Below are positions 1-13,888 of a stretch of 64,000 nt of DNA, piece after piece. The notes under the pieces were generated by a model. The model was not told the origin of the DNA and made no database searches. It saw only the letters and a list, made by a program, of their open reading frames with translations. This DNA is from Larus michahellis. Lineage: Eukaryota > Chordata > Aves > Charadriiformes > Laridae. Positions within the stretch are counted from its first letter, which is position 1. Each line of letters begins with the position of its first letter. The DNA lies in contig NC_133910.1 in the NCBI RefSeq assembly GCF_964199755.1, positions 10,424,711-10,488,710 on the forward strand, written 5' to 3'. The translations under genes and the position numbers were made by a program.

Positions 1-1266
1 AAACGGCATCCTCGCAGCTCGGCACCGACTGCTTCGCCTGCTGCTTTCTTGTAGGAATGGTGGAAGTGTGGAAGGAGCCACGCGAGTGCTCCAGCTCAAG
101 GAACTGAAAAGGAATTTACTATCAAACTGATAGAAAATCAGGCTTTATCAGTTCCCCTGCAATATCTTACCTTTGATTCAGAACTGGAGCAAAAAAAATT
201 AGTCACTCAGATTTATTTATTTGTGCCTTTACTTGAGGCTTCTTTTTTTAATTCAAATCAGTCATGAGTAGTAATTTGTGTATTAATTTGCTTGAAAGTC
301 ACAAATTACTCTGAATTAATCACCCCATTGGAGCTGATAGTATGAATATTGTATTTAGAAAATGCTTCCTTGATCTGTGATAATAAACATAGTTAAATCT
401 ATGATCTAGAAACGGGACAAACTGCCTGAAGCAGGTTGCACGGAAATGCTTGTGGTGGGATCAGGCTGAGAGAAATGTCTTCTTTTTTTGATGAAACACC
501 TCATTTTAAGCAGTTCCTTGGAAACATGAAAGGGAGATTTTATTATTTTTTTTGTCCCTAGAAATTCTTGCTTAAAGGCCTGCCTCCCTACTAGAATATC
601 GATTTTGTTCTTCTCTTGGCACTTAGTGGCAAGCTTACATATGTTATTCATGTTCTATGATGATTTCAAGTGCAAATTTGCTGTCCTTTTGTATGCAGTC
701 CCATGAACAAGACATGACTGATAATACTTAGAAGCTGTGTATTACTGTAATATTATTATAAGATCAAAGTCTTTCAGAGGCAGTGCCACACACAGCGGTT
801 GGTGTGGTCAGTATACGGTGTCTTGCAAAGCAGCCTGTACTGTGTGTTGCCAGTCCTTAACCTTCACCCTTAAGATGATTTCAGTGCACGGAGCTGAAAA
901 AAGATCATTTTTTAACCTGTAATTATGTAACTAGTCATGTCTTTTTTTATATGCTGAAGTTATGTCAGGCATTCATTAACTACATATTAGATACGGAAAA
1001 AAGGCAAATGATAATTAGAAATAAATTCATGGAGAACGCTGGTGTGTGTGGAATGCTTATTCAATTGAGGATTCTTCTCTGATACATTTTGAGTACTAAA
1101 TAATTCATAACACGATTAGTTGGTGATGAGATAAACCATTGGCTCTTCGCAGCAAGAATCCATCAATGATACAGCTTTTTTTCCGGATAATCTGGTTAAC
1201 GGAGCATCTTGTTGATGAATGTCTGCATGTCTTCACCATAAGTCAATCCTATTTCTTGCTGCAAAG

Positions 1267-1294
1267 GGCAATATTCTGATGGCAATATTCTGAT
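1267..1294. repeat. 14-bp perfect tandem duplication
   Basis: GGCAATATTCTGAT is repeated twice head to tail. Confidence 0.9.
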
Positions 1295-4200
1295 AACGTT
1301 TTGTGTGGATATCCAGGAACTCACGTGGGACAACTGCCCACTCATTCAGTTGAGATTTACTCCTACTTCAGGTACTTTTTATTGAACTGGGCACCGTGTG
1401 TGCAAAATTTGGCCAATTAATAGAAAAAAAAATCTGAAAGAATTCCTGTTCTGACAGCTAACCAGTTGCAAATATTGCAGACTTTAGTTTTGATGCTGAT
1501 TAAGTAATGGACATTAATCTAAGTAAAGTTTTAATGGTATGTATAACACTGAGTTTGAACACACAGGGGAAATACTGAGACGTCTGTGCTGCATCTCAGG
1601 TAAATATTCTGCTATGGAGATGGATTTGATTTCCTTCTAATTATCTCCCAGATTAAAACAAATGAAGCATCTAAATGAAAGTGAGTTTTAGAAGTCATCC
1701 TGAATGACTTAATTATCAGGAAAGATTAATAGCTCAGAAATTTTTTTAGTTTAATTTTTCCATATCTTTATGAAGTTTTGATTATTTTTTTCCTCCTTCA
1801 TTTCATGTGGCGCATAATATTGGAATAAAAGTTAAGTTGAATAGGATCAGTTTGTCATGCCATATGTATCTCTCAGTTTTTCCAACACAATTCTAGGCTT
1901 CACATGCACCACTCACTAGTAATTATCTTGGCACTGCCAATAATTAGTCATTGGAAATCTGCAGTGATAGAAGTTCAAATGAACACACTTCAGTATACTT
2001 AGTGGCTATTGTTCCACAGTATGACTGATCTTTTCTTAGTGTTAAGAATTTGTCCTGGCCATTTAAGTACTGAGGTATGTACTTAATATTTTGTGCATGT
2101 AACATGTTTAAACAGAAACTTTAAATTCATGCAAAGATTTTTTTTTTTTTTTATTTTTCATAGAGGAAATATCTTCTGTTGTAGAGATAAGGGAAGGCTT
2201 TGTGTTATTCTGTGATGCAAAGAACTTAAGGAATTAAAATAGAATAAAAAGTGACACGGGCACTTGTGAGCTTTTGGGAGGGATGGGCAGGGTGGGTACC
2301 TGCTTCTCCCTGCTGTTAGGCAAGCCCTGCCGGACAAATCCCGTGTGCCTCCTACGCCCAGGACGTGTTCTGCATGTCGACATCCTGAAGGCCGTAGGTA
2401 TCCCTATAAAGGCGTTATCCTGCTTTGCTGCGTTTACTTCTTTGCTGCTTCCGAGTCCTCTACGCTAGCGCAATTGTAGCCAAAGTCTGATGACAGACGA
2501 GTTTCCAAGTAACCACTAAGAGAGATTTGGAGGCGTGTTCTGCTCTGCAGGGTGAAGATACACATCAAGGGCTCGCAGCCTCTCGAGGAGCCTCTGAACG
2601 CAGCTCTGCAGGTTACTGTGTTAGACCGTTTTCAAGCCATTCTGTAACCCAGAGGGTGAGTGGTGTCTGGCTCTGCCTGACCAAGTAGAGCCTGGGTACC
2701 TCTTTCTGCAATTAAAGGCGGCAGATGTTCAACTACATGTTGTGTGTTTCGTTTTACTTTTTTTTCGCTTCTAAAACAAAAAAAAATACATCTAAAAATG
2801 CATGGGTATAAAAAGAGGGGTTCTGATTTCTCACCCCTCCCCCCAGTGGAATTTTGCAGGAGTCAAAATGTAGAGCCTTTTTTGCCCTAGCTTTGGTTTC
2901 TAGACTAGTCCTGCTTTCCTTAGGCATCCTTAATTTTGGAACTCAAGTTTCACTCATCATTAAGAAATTAAGACAGTTAATAAAATAATATGGAAGATAC
3001 TAACTCCGTGCTTTTGTTTGCGTGGCAGTGCTGTTCTCATGGATTTTGAGGCTTAAGCAGATCATTGCAATCATCCAGCTGATGACATGCTGGAAAAAAC
3101 ACAATCATTTGTGATGGAGCTGTTTTCTTGGAAAGACAGGATTTTAAACTCCTCTGTAAATCTGTTAAATATTATCAAACAAAGCTTACTTTCTGCTAGC
3201 ATTTCTACAGGGTGAATTCAGGGGGTAGTGCTGGCCAGTAATCTTGATTTCTGTTCTGAACATCTGTCACTGCTAATTTTGGAATTATCACAGTGGTTTT
3301 TCCAGCTTACATTTTTTTCACCAATGGTAGCTCTTTTGACTTGAATTTATCATCTAGTGACCTTCAGTACCAGATTAGCCAGCTGGTCACTGTGTCATGA
3401 GGAGGGAGCTTTCTTCCTCGAGCAAGAAATCTAATGTAAAAAAAAAAAAGAAAAAGAGGGTGAGGGAACGTAGTTTCTTTTTACTTAACGTATTCAAAGC
3501 ATTGTGTCTAGCAGAGGTGGCACATGGCCCTTCAGAGGATGACAGTATGCAGTTTTATCCAAGTCTGTCATAAGCAACATGGTCAGAAAGCTGGGCTACA
3601 CCCGAATGGAAGAGTGAAATCCCTGTCACAGGGTAACGGGTTGAACTGTGCTCCATGTTTCTACAAAGACACTCAGATAAAGCTTGTATGGCATTAACTT
3701 TACTCCAGATTTACTTGCAGCAGAGGGACTGTTCCCAGCCTGCTGGAGGTGGGAGAAGACTTCAGCTAAAGGAAATTCGCACAATCACATGAACGGTCTA
3801 ATGACACCGAACAACATTTAAAGTAAATCAACGTTACTTATGTAAACAGCAGTTTAATTAAGATAATCACTGATGCAAATCATTGTTTATGTTGTGCCTC
3901 CAACAGAAAATCCATTTTAAAAGGCTTCGCAAACTTCTCTTTTTTTTTTTGTGCCTAACTTTGAATCTTTATAGTATTAAAAGGTTTTAGTTTCAGTGTT
4001 TGTTTAATTATTAGCGATTTATTCTTCTTAAAATTGTATTAGATTTGAGGAGCAAAGAGGAGCCTGAGTCTTGTGTGCAAATACTGTATATTCTCCGCTG
4101 GCTGTTAGATGTAAACTATTTGACTGGTGGCATAATTGCCAGCCGTGAGTATCATTTGGAGCAGGTCTGCTCTAAATGTCTTGGGAAGATCATTTATATC

Positions 4201-7200
4201 ATCTCATCAATGCTAATGACCTGCTTTCCTGTCCTGTCAAAAATATTTGTGCCCTAGTTTATTAATGCTAATTAATCCAGTGATAATAAGAGACTTCTTT
4301 ATGTCTTTGTTGCTGTTGTTTATTCTGTGTCCCAGTATGATCTCTTGCATTTACGTGCCTGGTTTCTTACATATTTCAAGGCAGAAAATAAACATTTCAT
4401 TCTTTTGACAAAGAAAGCATAGTATTATGACATTGCTTGTCATTAGAAATATGAGTTGCTCATGGAATAAAATCTGCTTTTTACTTGCTAGAGATGATGA
4501 AGGTGCAGCCCCCTAAGTAAAATAATGACTTTTATTCAGCACTGAAATAGCCATTGACAGAAGAAAGAATTGAAACACTTTGGAAATGAAATGTAATTTA
4601 ATCTATGGCTGTTACAAAAACAATCAATTCATTGTGCCCACAAAGAATGCTTTTGTTTTATTACCTATTATGGTATTGCTGTTTCATTGCTAATTTATCA
4701 CTTCTTGGGTGCTATTCTCCGTACGTATCACTTCAGTGTTTTTCTATTTGAATGTAGCCTTGAAATTTATTTGTGATGTCTGATTATTTTTTTCTTCTTT
4801 TTAAAATATGTCAGGTATGATATCTTCTCTGGCTTCTGTGGCTCTAGCAAATGTCAAATATGATTAACTAATTTTTCTGAGCAGGAGGAACCCCAATGTG
4901 GTCTCTCACAAATTTTTGCAAGATCAGCATGCAACCACTGGCTAATGTCACTGTTGGGAGAGCACCCTGTAAATATTAATGTATGTCAGTTTGACTTTTT
5001 ATCTCGAAGTGTGGTGTAGTTAGGAAGAAATTCCAGTCAAGGTTTTGTAGAACTTACTACACAAAAGATCTTGCTCTTTTCTTGCACGAAACAAGATGGT
5101 TTGGTTTTTTTCTGCTGTGTGGATTACGCGTCTTTCTCACTTTAAATGATTTCTTTCTCTGATACAGGAGAAAATTAATTGTTTCTAGGAGGTGAATATG
5201 TGATCTGCATTAAATGAAAACATGAATTAATTTCTGGACATTCTACTCATGTACTTTCCATCATAATTCTGACTTATGTTAAAGTGGCAGCTTCCTCAGG
5301 AGGTGTCCCCTGCTGCACTAGTGACCCACGGCTCTAACCTTCGCTGCCACACTGCAGGAGGAATGTGGGCCTTTACTGAAACAGGCCTTTCAGTAATGCT
5401 TCTCTTCTGTATGTTTCAAAGGCACTTTCCAAATCCTAATGCTATTCTTAATTTATTGATATTGAGGAGCAATTTTGCACTTCCTTAGGGAAAGAAAAAA
5501 AAGTCAGGAAATCACCTGTGCGGCTGCATTACATTTATTTTCCAGATTTTTTTTATTCAGTTTCATAACCTCCCCTGATGTTTGTGTCATGTTTAATGGA
5601 AATATGAAAATGCACTGTGCAAAGACATCTCGAGAGTATGATTATCCTAGATTTTGATGATGATAAAGTCATTCTTGCCATTGATTACTGTGTTTATCTC
5701 GCTATCCGTAGTCTAAGGTTATGATTGCGTGGCAGGGGTGGTTTAAGAGGGTCAGAAACTCAGTGCATAAACATACGGAGAGACTGAATGGGAGAATTCT
5801 GGTGTTGCAGCTATCACAGATCGGGAAATAATGACTGTTGTTGTAATGTATCTTAGTTTCGGCTTCTGTGAGTAACTGTATTATGTTTCACAGGGATTCA
5901 TTACTAAGGGCTGTCAGTGCCTTTTGCATTATGCGGGGTGAGTTTAGTGCTTATAAAAATAAGCATGTAATAAACCTAGCTCGGGGTAGCATCAGTATTT
6001 TGGCTTTCATTTGCTAATTGACTGTATGAGCTGACTGCTAGAGTTTTAGGTTGATTCCTGCATCCCTTTGCTATCACTTGGAAGTCTGGTCAGGTTTTCA
6101 GCTATTCAGATGCTTCTCAAGCACCACCTCTTCATTCCAAGCCTTATTCCTGCTGGAGAGTGTATAAACTCATATGTGTGGCTTTCTTGAGATTGATCTC
6201 TCTGCTGTGGTTCATTTTGGAGGCGACACAATTTTTTTCTCCATCAGTCAAAATGACCCAGCATTCATATTCAGGATCATTCTGCCAAAGCCCTTTGAAA
6301 GTACATTGAATTAGCCCGTTTCTCTTTCCTACAGGGCTTTTTGGTTTATTCCTTCATCAGGCAATCTGCCAACTTCAGTATCAATTCTTGTCTGTTACAT
6401 TAACCCATGCAGCTTTTGAGGAGTTAAACATGTGAGGGAGAATTTTAGATGTGATGTTTGTCAGTGTTACTTCAGCTCAGATTAGTGAAACGTTAACTTG
6501 GTTTTTCTGTAGTTGGGGAGTATTTATTCCTACTGCTGTTTCTCATCTTGCTCAAGAAAAACTAACCTCAACTACTCCATTCAGTTTTGTGAAGCAAATG
6601 TTATCGGTGCCTTGATCTTTGCCCTCTGCTCTTGCTTTTACAATTATTTATCTGCTTCATCCTTAAAAGCTTTTAACCTTTCTCCTATTGATTAGGACAG
6701 GCCCTGTTTGCAATTCTGTGAGCTGCCTGAAGGGAGGGGAAGGATCTGGTGGTGCTTGACTCACAGAATAATTCTATGTTGGTTTTAAGAGCCACTTGGA
6801 AGAAAGCACTACAAGAGTGTTTTCTGCAACAGGAGAAAATACAATACTGAGTACAGAACAGTGGCAAATAATTTGAATGTGCTGTGGCAGCAGTCCTAAT
6901 GTAGAAAAGAAAATAAAATCTGCTGATGGAAAGAAGGTCAGAACTTTTAGTTTGTAAGTGGCTCTATATCACATGTAATATGAAGTGTTTTAATTGACTA
7001 AAAATGCATAAATACATAAGCAATGACAATGTTTCTTAAAAAATAGCTAAAACCATATCCCTAGCGTAGGTACAGTAGGAATTCAGTAATTCACTTCAAT
7101 GTTTTTCTCTGTCAAACCATTACAGGAAAAGTTGGTTTTGTGAAAATAACTCTGGACTAGACGTAAAAGATGCAATTTCTGTTCCCAATTCAGCCAGTTT

Positions 7201-10200
7201 ACTCGGTGACCTTTAGACAAAACATTTCCCTTCTGCTACCACTTTCATTCTGTGAAAAGAGGATGTTGCCTTGCTTCCCCCCTGCATTGCCAGGCGTTAT
7301 AAATTAATAGTGTGCAGGATATGGCCTGTTATTATGCTTAGTAGTATAGGAGGTCAGTTTATGTATTGTTGTTATATAAAAACATTATAGAAAAGCTTCG
7401 GTTTTCTTCTCTGGAAGACTCTAGGTCCAATTCTACACTCTTCAGTAAATATCCCTGGTGGTTGTTCACAGTTTGCTAACCTGATTGTCATTAGTGATCT
7501 CTGTATCTTTTCCTTTCTGCCATACAGAGTGCTCAGAGTCATTGCATTTTCTATGCAATATAGTACCTTGGTGCGTGGTGTGCTATTTGAATATTCAGGA
7601 TATTAGGATTTGAAAAAGACTTTTTCTCAATGTCATTCTTTAGTGTTGTTTTCGTCTTCTCATTTTTACAGTCCTTTGCTAATAAAATAGAGAACTTGTG
7701 TGCATTCCAATGATATTCCATAAACACAGCACTAAATAACCCCATGCTTGCTAACAGACTAATTTACGATTAGTCCCATTTTAACCTTCACCACTGCAAA
7801 AAGTGCTGTTATTCATAGTCCAGTTTTGCAAGTTGGTCTGTTTGCTCCTATATTGTATTCTAAGCACTAGCGTCTTGAATGTAAAGAGTATTTTAACTTC
7901 CACATAAAGTGAATTGTCTAATTTTGAATCTCTTGAAATGACCCCATATTGAGGGACAGCTGGAAGCGCTTAGAATGTACTAAGCAAGCAAGCTGGTGAC
8001 AGGCCCAGTTCATTTAAAAATTTTAATGGGCAAGAATTGATACGGGTTGCAGAATTTTAAAAGGTTTCATTTTTGGCACTGTGAAATTAATTGGTCCAAA
8101 CCCGTCGTGTGCTTTTGCAGTAATTGGCGTGCTGCAGTGCCCTTAGCGCCGGTGTGAACCAAAGTCTGGTTTTATGTTATCAAATTGCAAATGGAGACCA
8201 GTTTATCCAATTAGACTTGAATCACAATGTTTTGAGATGCAGCTAATCTAATTACATTTTTATTCATATCTCTCTTCTTTCTTTTTGCTCTCTAAAATTT
8301 CTAGTGAGCAATAGAGGAAGGATTGAGAATAAGCTCAGCAATGTGACCCGTCAAGAACGTTTCCATAAAACCTGAACTTTCCAAACATTCAAATAAATCA
8401 AAATGTGCTATAGCAATTACATCTCTTAGATATTCACACTGTTTTACATTTTAAGTTGATCATTAAGAAGTCGTCTTGCTTTCTTTTCTCTTACGATGAT
8501 TTTTAAATGAAAAGAAAACCTTCGTGATAACACACAGAGACCAGGAAGGTTTTATCAGAATATGTCGCTCTCCTCTAGCCTTCGTAGCGCAGCCACAACA
8601 GTTGCTGGGATCGTCAAGGGCTGCCCAAGAAGCGGGAGGTCAGGAATAAAGTGGGGTGGCCTCTTGTTCTCCTTCCGAATTGCATAAAAATGAACGTGGA
8701 GGCTGTGGGTCTAAATACATCTTTGAATTCAGTTATTTGATTAGAGATTTTAAGTGAGTCTTAATGGTAATAGAATCTGGCTTAAGGCACGCTGTGTTTT
8801 GCATCCCTCAGAACCAGCAGAAATGACTGGGGCAGGAGGAGTCCCAGTGACTTCCCGCAGCCGGAATAAGCAGCCCGGCAGCCAGGCTCCCCGCGCTCGG
8901 CGGCTGCTCCAGCCGGGTTCCCTAACGGACAGCGTGGATCTTGGAGCTCCTTTGGTGTCTGCTCCTGCTTTCACTGAGTTCTAACAAAGCAAGCTGCTGT
9001 TGTGTTGTGTTGTTTGGTTGCTTTTCTTTTTTCTTTTTAAACAAAAACTCAGCAGTACTTCAAAGTGTCCCTGGCAGCTTTGTTGCATGACAGATATTTG
9101 CTGGATCCAGCCATTGCTGATGGCAAACTTCAGCTGAAACCAGTGAAAATTCAGATTAAGCATTGTCAGAAATTTGTTCAGGTTACATTGGGTAGGATAT
9201 AAAATAAATAGCAATTTTGACCTTATTAATCAAATACTGAAGTGCATACTTAAGTGTTTTGTGGAGTTAGCTCTCCATACCTTTGGGAGAGTGAAATTAC
9301 TGTAGTTGTTAAGGCCATTCACCTTTTCCTTTTACCTCAGAGGTAAAAGAATACGGCAAAAAGAATACGGTAAAAAAGGCCATGATGTTCTTAGATGTTA
9401 TTCCACCATTCAGGTCTTCTCGTATGTAGCCTTCAAGGCTGACATCTTTTCAGCCTGAAAGGGGTTAGTGGTTTTGTGTTGAACAAGGGCTTAATTTCCA
9501 ACTAATTTTCAATACCTGGCTTAGGTGGTTTTGGGCTTATCTGCCTCAGTGATCCAGGCATCCAGCCAGCCCGGAAAGTGCGATGCATTTTGTCAAAGAG
9601 TGTTAATCTGGACTAACTCTTAAGTTGAAAAACTGTCATGTAGCAAAAGCTAAACAAATGTAATTGTGCATGGTGAATCCATGGAAGAGAGTTCCAGGGC
9701 AGAGGAAAACTGTGTCTAACGGGAAAACAGGCTGTTTAGCAGCACTCTGCATAAGGGAGTAACTTTCCGCTTATAAACTTGATTTAATTGGAATCTAATT
9801 TGTTTCTCTTGTAGGGAAAGAAAGAAAGTTTATTCTCTGTCTTCTGTACTCATTCTACAAATGCCATCTCCTCTCTTCCTCTGCTAGACTGCATTAATCG
9901 CAGCCTGCCTAGTGCAGAAAAGAAGAGGAAAATGGGCATTTGTTTCCTTTGTTAAGGAAACTGCTTAATTCTTTAAAGTCTTCTTTCTGTGGATTTGCTA
10001 TAATTTCCTCTTTTACTTTTCAACACAAGAAAGCTGTTGCGGATTGAAGTTAAAAACACTTTCTTCCTCTCTGTCTTAAAGTACCGGGCAGAGGCAGCAT
10101 CCGAGTGCCCTCACTGAATTTGCATGTTCATACAGGGAAGGTGATTAGCAGTTAGGCTTGAGTGCAAATTGTGTTTTCCCTGACACTTCAATATGCTAAT

Positions 10201-12304
10201 CGCTTGAGCTGAGTTTCTGTTATCAGCGAAATAATCTTCACCTCTGCTCCCCTGTAGCTTGCTGACATAATCTGGTGTTTGGCTGCCGTCTTGGTCCCTG
10301 CAGGAGCAGTGGTTCAGCCGCACTCCTCAGTAGACAGCTTTTTCATGGCTTTCGTAGAGGGCACAATTTCCGTTATTAACCTGCAGTTAAATACCTCTTG
10401 AATGAAATTTGATATTCAGAACGTCAGCTAATCTCCCTGTCTAAAATTAAGGATGTCTACTTAATTTGACATTTCCCCCCTTTTACCTTCTTAAATGTAT
10501 GTTTGTGCTGCACAGAGGCAACTCTGCTTCTAAATTAATATTTGCAGTTGGTCCACAATGTAAATTTCAGGAACTTCTAATTTTATGTAATCCTTCTGAT
10601 ACTAAATTACTTCACACCAGATAGTTTTTATGAAGTAAGTGTACACGTATTTACTATAAATTGTGGTGTATATAGTGTGTATTTGCGTAAACACATATTG
10701 CGTATATACAGCATGCCTATGTTGTATCTTTGTATAAGGTATAAAAATGTCTTATTTCGTTCCTGTCTCCTTGCCATCTTTACAATCTGTACGTTACATT
10801 TACCTAAAACTCCGACCGACTGTGATAGTTTTGATTGCATGAAATCTGTGGGGTGAGCCTCGAATGCTTTGTCTTGGTTCCCAGTGTATCTTTGTAAGTT
10901 CTTCCTGTGACTGCTGAGCTGCAGTATGTACTTTGTGCTCTCTCAGGAATGGCGCAGCCCATGAACAAATTGATTTAAAAAAAATAAGATTTCATGCAAC
11001 CTAGATGATGTTATAACAAATTGATCAGCCAAGGGCGTAGTAAGGTACATCACCTTACTAATAAAAGAAACAAATCATTTCTGTGGAGTAGGGCTCCTGG
11101 GCCACATAGCAGGGTTTTATTGAGGTAACAGTCAAATGGAATAAATTTAATGCATAGGCATGGATTATATCCCTGAATACAAGCAGAAGGTTCTTACATG
11201 CACATGCCTTCTAAGAATTATTTATTTGCAATGTATTTAGATGTCACAGCTAAGAATGGGAGAACTCACAGCATATAGCTGTCAATCTCAGTGCAGCTGT
11301 GAATTACAGAGCAAGTTTAACGATCTAATTACCCCACAATTCATTTATGTATTTTCATTTGATGCAAACCATTATTTCCCTGTACTGTAACACAGGAGCC
11401 CGAGTTTGGCACTGTTTGTTTGAACAAAATACACTCTGTTCTTTTTTTTTAATGATGGCCTGAAGTAACTGATAGTACTTTCCATTGCTTGCGAAGTGTG
11501 TCTCAGCCAGCAGGTTTCACTCACTTGGATGCATGGTTTGGAGCGAGCACCGAAAAAAGTCAGCTCAATTCAAACATTAATTGGAATTTTAATGGAAGCA
11601 ATTTTTTTCCTGCATGATTTTTAGATATTTATAAATATTAAAAATGAGATAATACTTTTAAAATGAGGTTAACATATTCTTTTCAGTCTGAAGAGTTTCT
11701 TTGTTTTGAAAAAGCCCTCTTGCTTCCAACAGGTTTGAGCAAGCCTGTTAAGATACTTGGAGGAAGATAGAAAGGATCCTGGTTTTCATTGCAAATTTAA
11801 TTTTGTTGATTTTCGCATGCAGTCATTAATTTTTTTTCAACTGAAGTTGCTGAGATCTTAATTCTTTTTCATCCTTTAAAATAAGATAAAGAATTGCTAA
11901 GTTTTTCTTGACCCAAATAGCCTCTGAAGTGGGATAGCAAAATGTAGGGTCTTTTTCCTTCCCAAAAAGATCTCAAAACCAGAGGGATTAGAGACTTGGT
12001 AGTTTCTGAACAAGTATGTCCTGTAAAATGTAGTTTGTGTGACCATCCTTAGAGGAGAAGCAAAATCAGCCTAAGGGACCATAGAAGTAGAAGACAGGGA
12101 GATGTGAATAGGAAAGAGATTCCCCAAGATAAAACCTGGTGGAATAAGGAAAAGTAAGAATTTCCTGGTGGAATGAGACATTTTCACATGGCCCTTTAAC
12201 TGGAAATTGTTCCTTAGACTAATTAGGTGGCTAGAAAGTGCCAGAGTTTAAATGCAGGTTCCTAATCTGTAAAACAAACTGTACGGTGCTCTCTTGGGAA
12301 TTTC

Positions 12305-12490
12305 AGTGCATTCCCGCTCCGTGCTGTGTGCGGGGGTCGGTAGGTGACGTGTTCCGTGTGTTCGCTGCCCCCAGCCGGGGCTCGGCTTTCGGGGAGCAGC
12401 GCGTTCTGTGCCGCCTTTCCCTGCCCATCGGGGACTCGGCTCTGCCGGGAGGGACCCAGTCAGCGGCCGAGGAACGAGTATGTCGGAGAA
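12305..12490. promoter_or_regulatory. CpG-rich patch in AT-rich intron
   Basis: About twenty CpG dinucleotides in under 200 bases, with a CRE-like GGTGACGTG. It could be a small intronic CpG island, an alternative promoter, or GC-rich inserted DNA. Confidence 0.4.
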
Positions 12491-13667
12491 CAGAGCCACA
12501 AAATGGGTCCAGCTTCTACTGACAATATTTTAGAAGTGTTCCATTACTTTACTGGAGAGAAAAGTCCATAATTTATCCTAACAATTTAACACGAAAGTAT
12601 ATAAATAGTGTAACAAGGGGGTTTTAGGCCTGAGGAAATCATAGCAATGCATGTCAGACATTTTTACAAGACACTTGATACAGTTTTGGAGGTTAAATAT
12701 TACTGCACTCCTTTAACACGTTCCCAGTGTTATTGGTTAATGCGTAAATGCTGGTTATTCCAGGGAGACTTATTTGAGCGACTGTGGGCACTGTCTTGCC
12801 TCTTTTCAGAAACAGTTTTAGATGAAGCACTCAAACCTGCAGTTTTGGGGTTTGTTTTTATTTTGCTACTTGACTTCCATTTACCTTCTACTACTACTTC
12901 CCTCCATTCTCTGTTGCTTTGAACTTCTGTAGATGTTTCCAGTGTGTGATAGTATTGCTGGCTGCTTTGTAATAATCTCTGGTAGCTGCTTTCCTCTCTG
13001 CAAGAGTGTCGCTTTAAAACAACATGGATAAACACGACAACTGGAAATACCAATTTTTGTTTGTTTGTTTGTTTTATTTCCTTCTACAGTAATACTGTGA
13101 TTTGTTGGGACGAAGTTGAAAATTATATCTTTTCCTGGCAAGATATTTCCTTTTCAAGAGTTTTTTTCTGTTGTAACTACAGGGTAAATGCAAGCATTTA
13201 TTTTGCTAGCATTCGGTCTTAAGTAGACACGGAAAGAGAAGTGAAGGAAAAATGGAGGTTGTTTCTCTGATTTTTCGCGGGAGCTTCATTATTCTCATCA
13301 GCTTCAGGCCATCAGAAAGTTACGTGTTCTCAGATACTGCACATAATGAATATGAATATTAGATCATAACCGTATCTGAGAACTGTTTGCTTATTCCCCT
13401 GTTTGTACTCGCATAATAATGGCGAGGGAGTGCACAGCAGGTTTTGAAGGGACAGCAAAATTAAGTGCTTGGGATTTTGGCTTGACTTGAGCACATGCAT
13501 TGAGCAGAAAAATAACATTTTTCCCTCTTACGGATATCCTTCAGGTGTCAGTTCTGCAGGATCCGGGTTTTATTACATCAATCACAAGCAGCTTAAGGCT
13601 TCCAAAAACATAGTCACAGACAGATGCTGAGCCTGTCTGGGGATTAGAAATATCCTCTTCCATTAAG

Positions 13668-13888
13668 TATAAATTAACTTAATCACCAGGTATGAAAGAT
13701 AAGCAGCATAAACATCATTCCCTGAAGCTTTCATTAAAATTAAAATTCTATTTAAAACTAGGCTCGTATTTTCTATGACTTGATCCCCCTTCAAAGAGAT
13801 TATATCTGCTGTAAATTTTTACAGTGACAGAGTGACAGAAATTAATGTATTGGGGGCAGTGATGTTCTCTATAATTTAACTTCTGCTG
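13668..13888. repeat. copy A of a diverged duplicated non-coding element
   Basis: Shares an ordered series of near-identical words with 17729-17935, including GAAATTAATGTATTG and AGCTTT.ATTAAAATT.AAATTCT. It is not a repeat family that I can name. Confidence 0.75.

Noticed and set aside
20..130. possible exon at the left edge after a TTTCTTGTAG acceptor-like site
   Set aside because: The frames that follow either stop within about 25 codons or match nothing that I recognise, and no donor fits.
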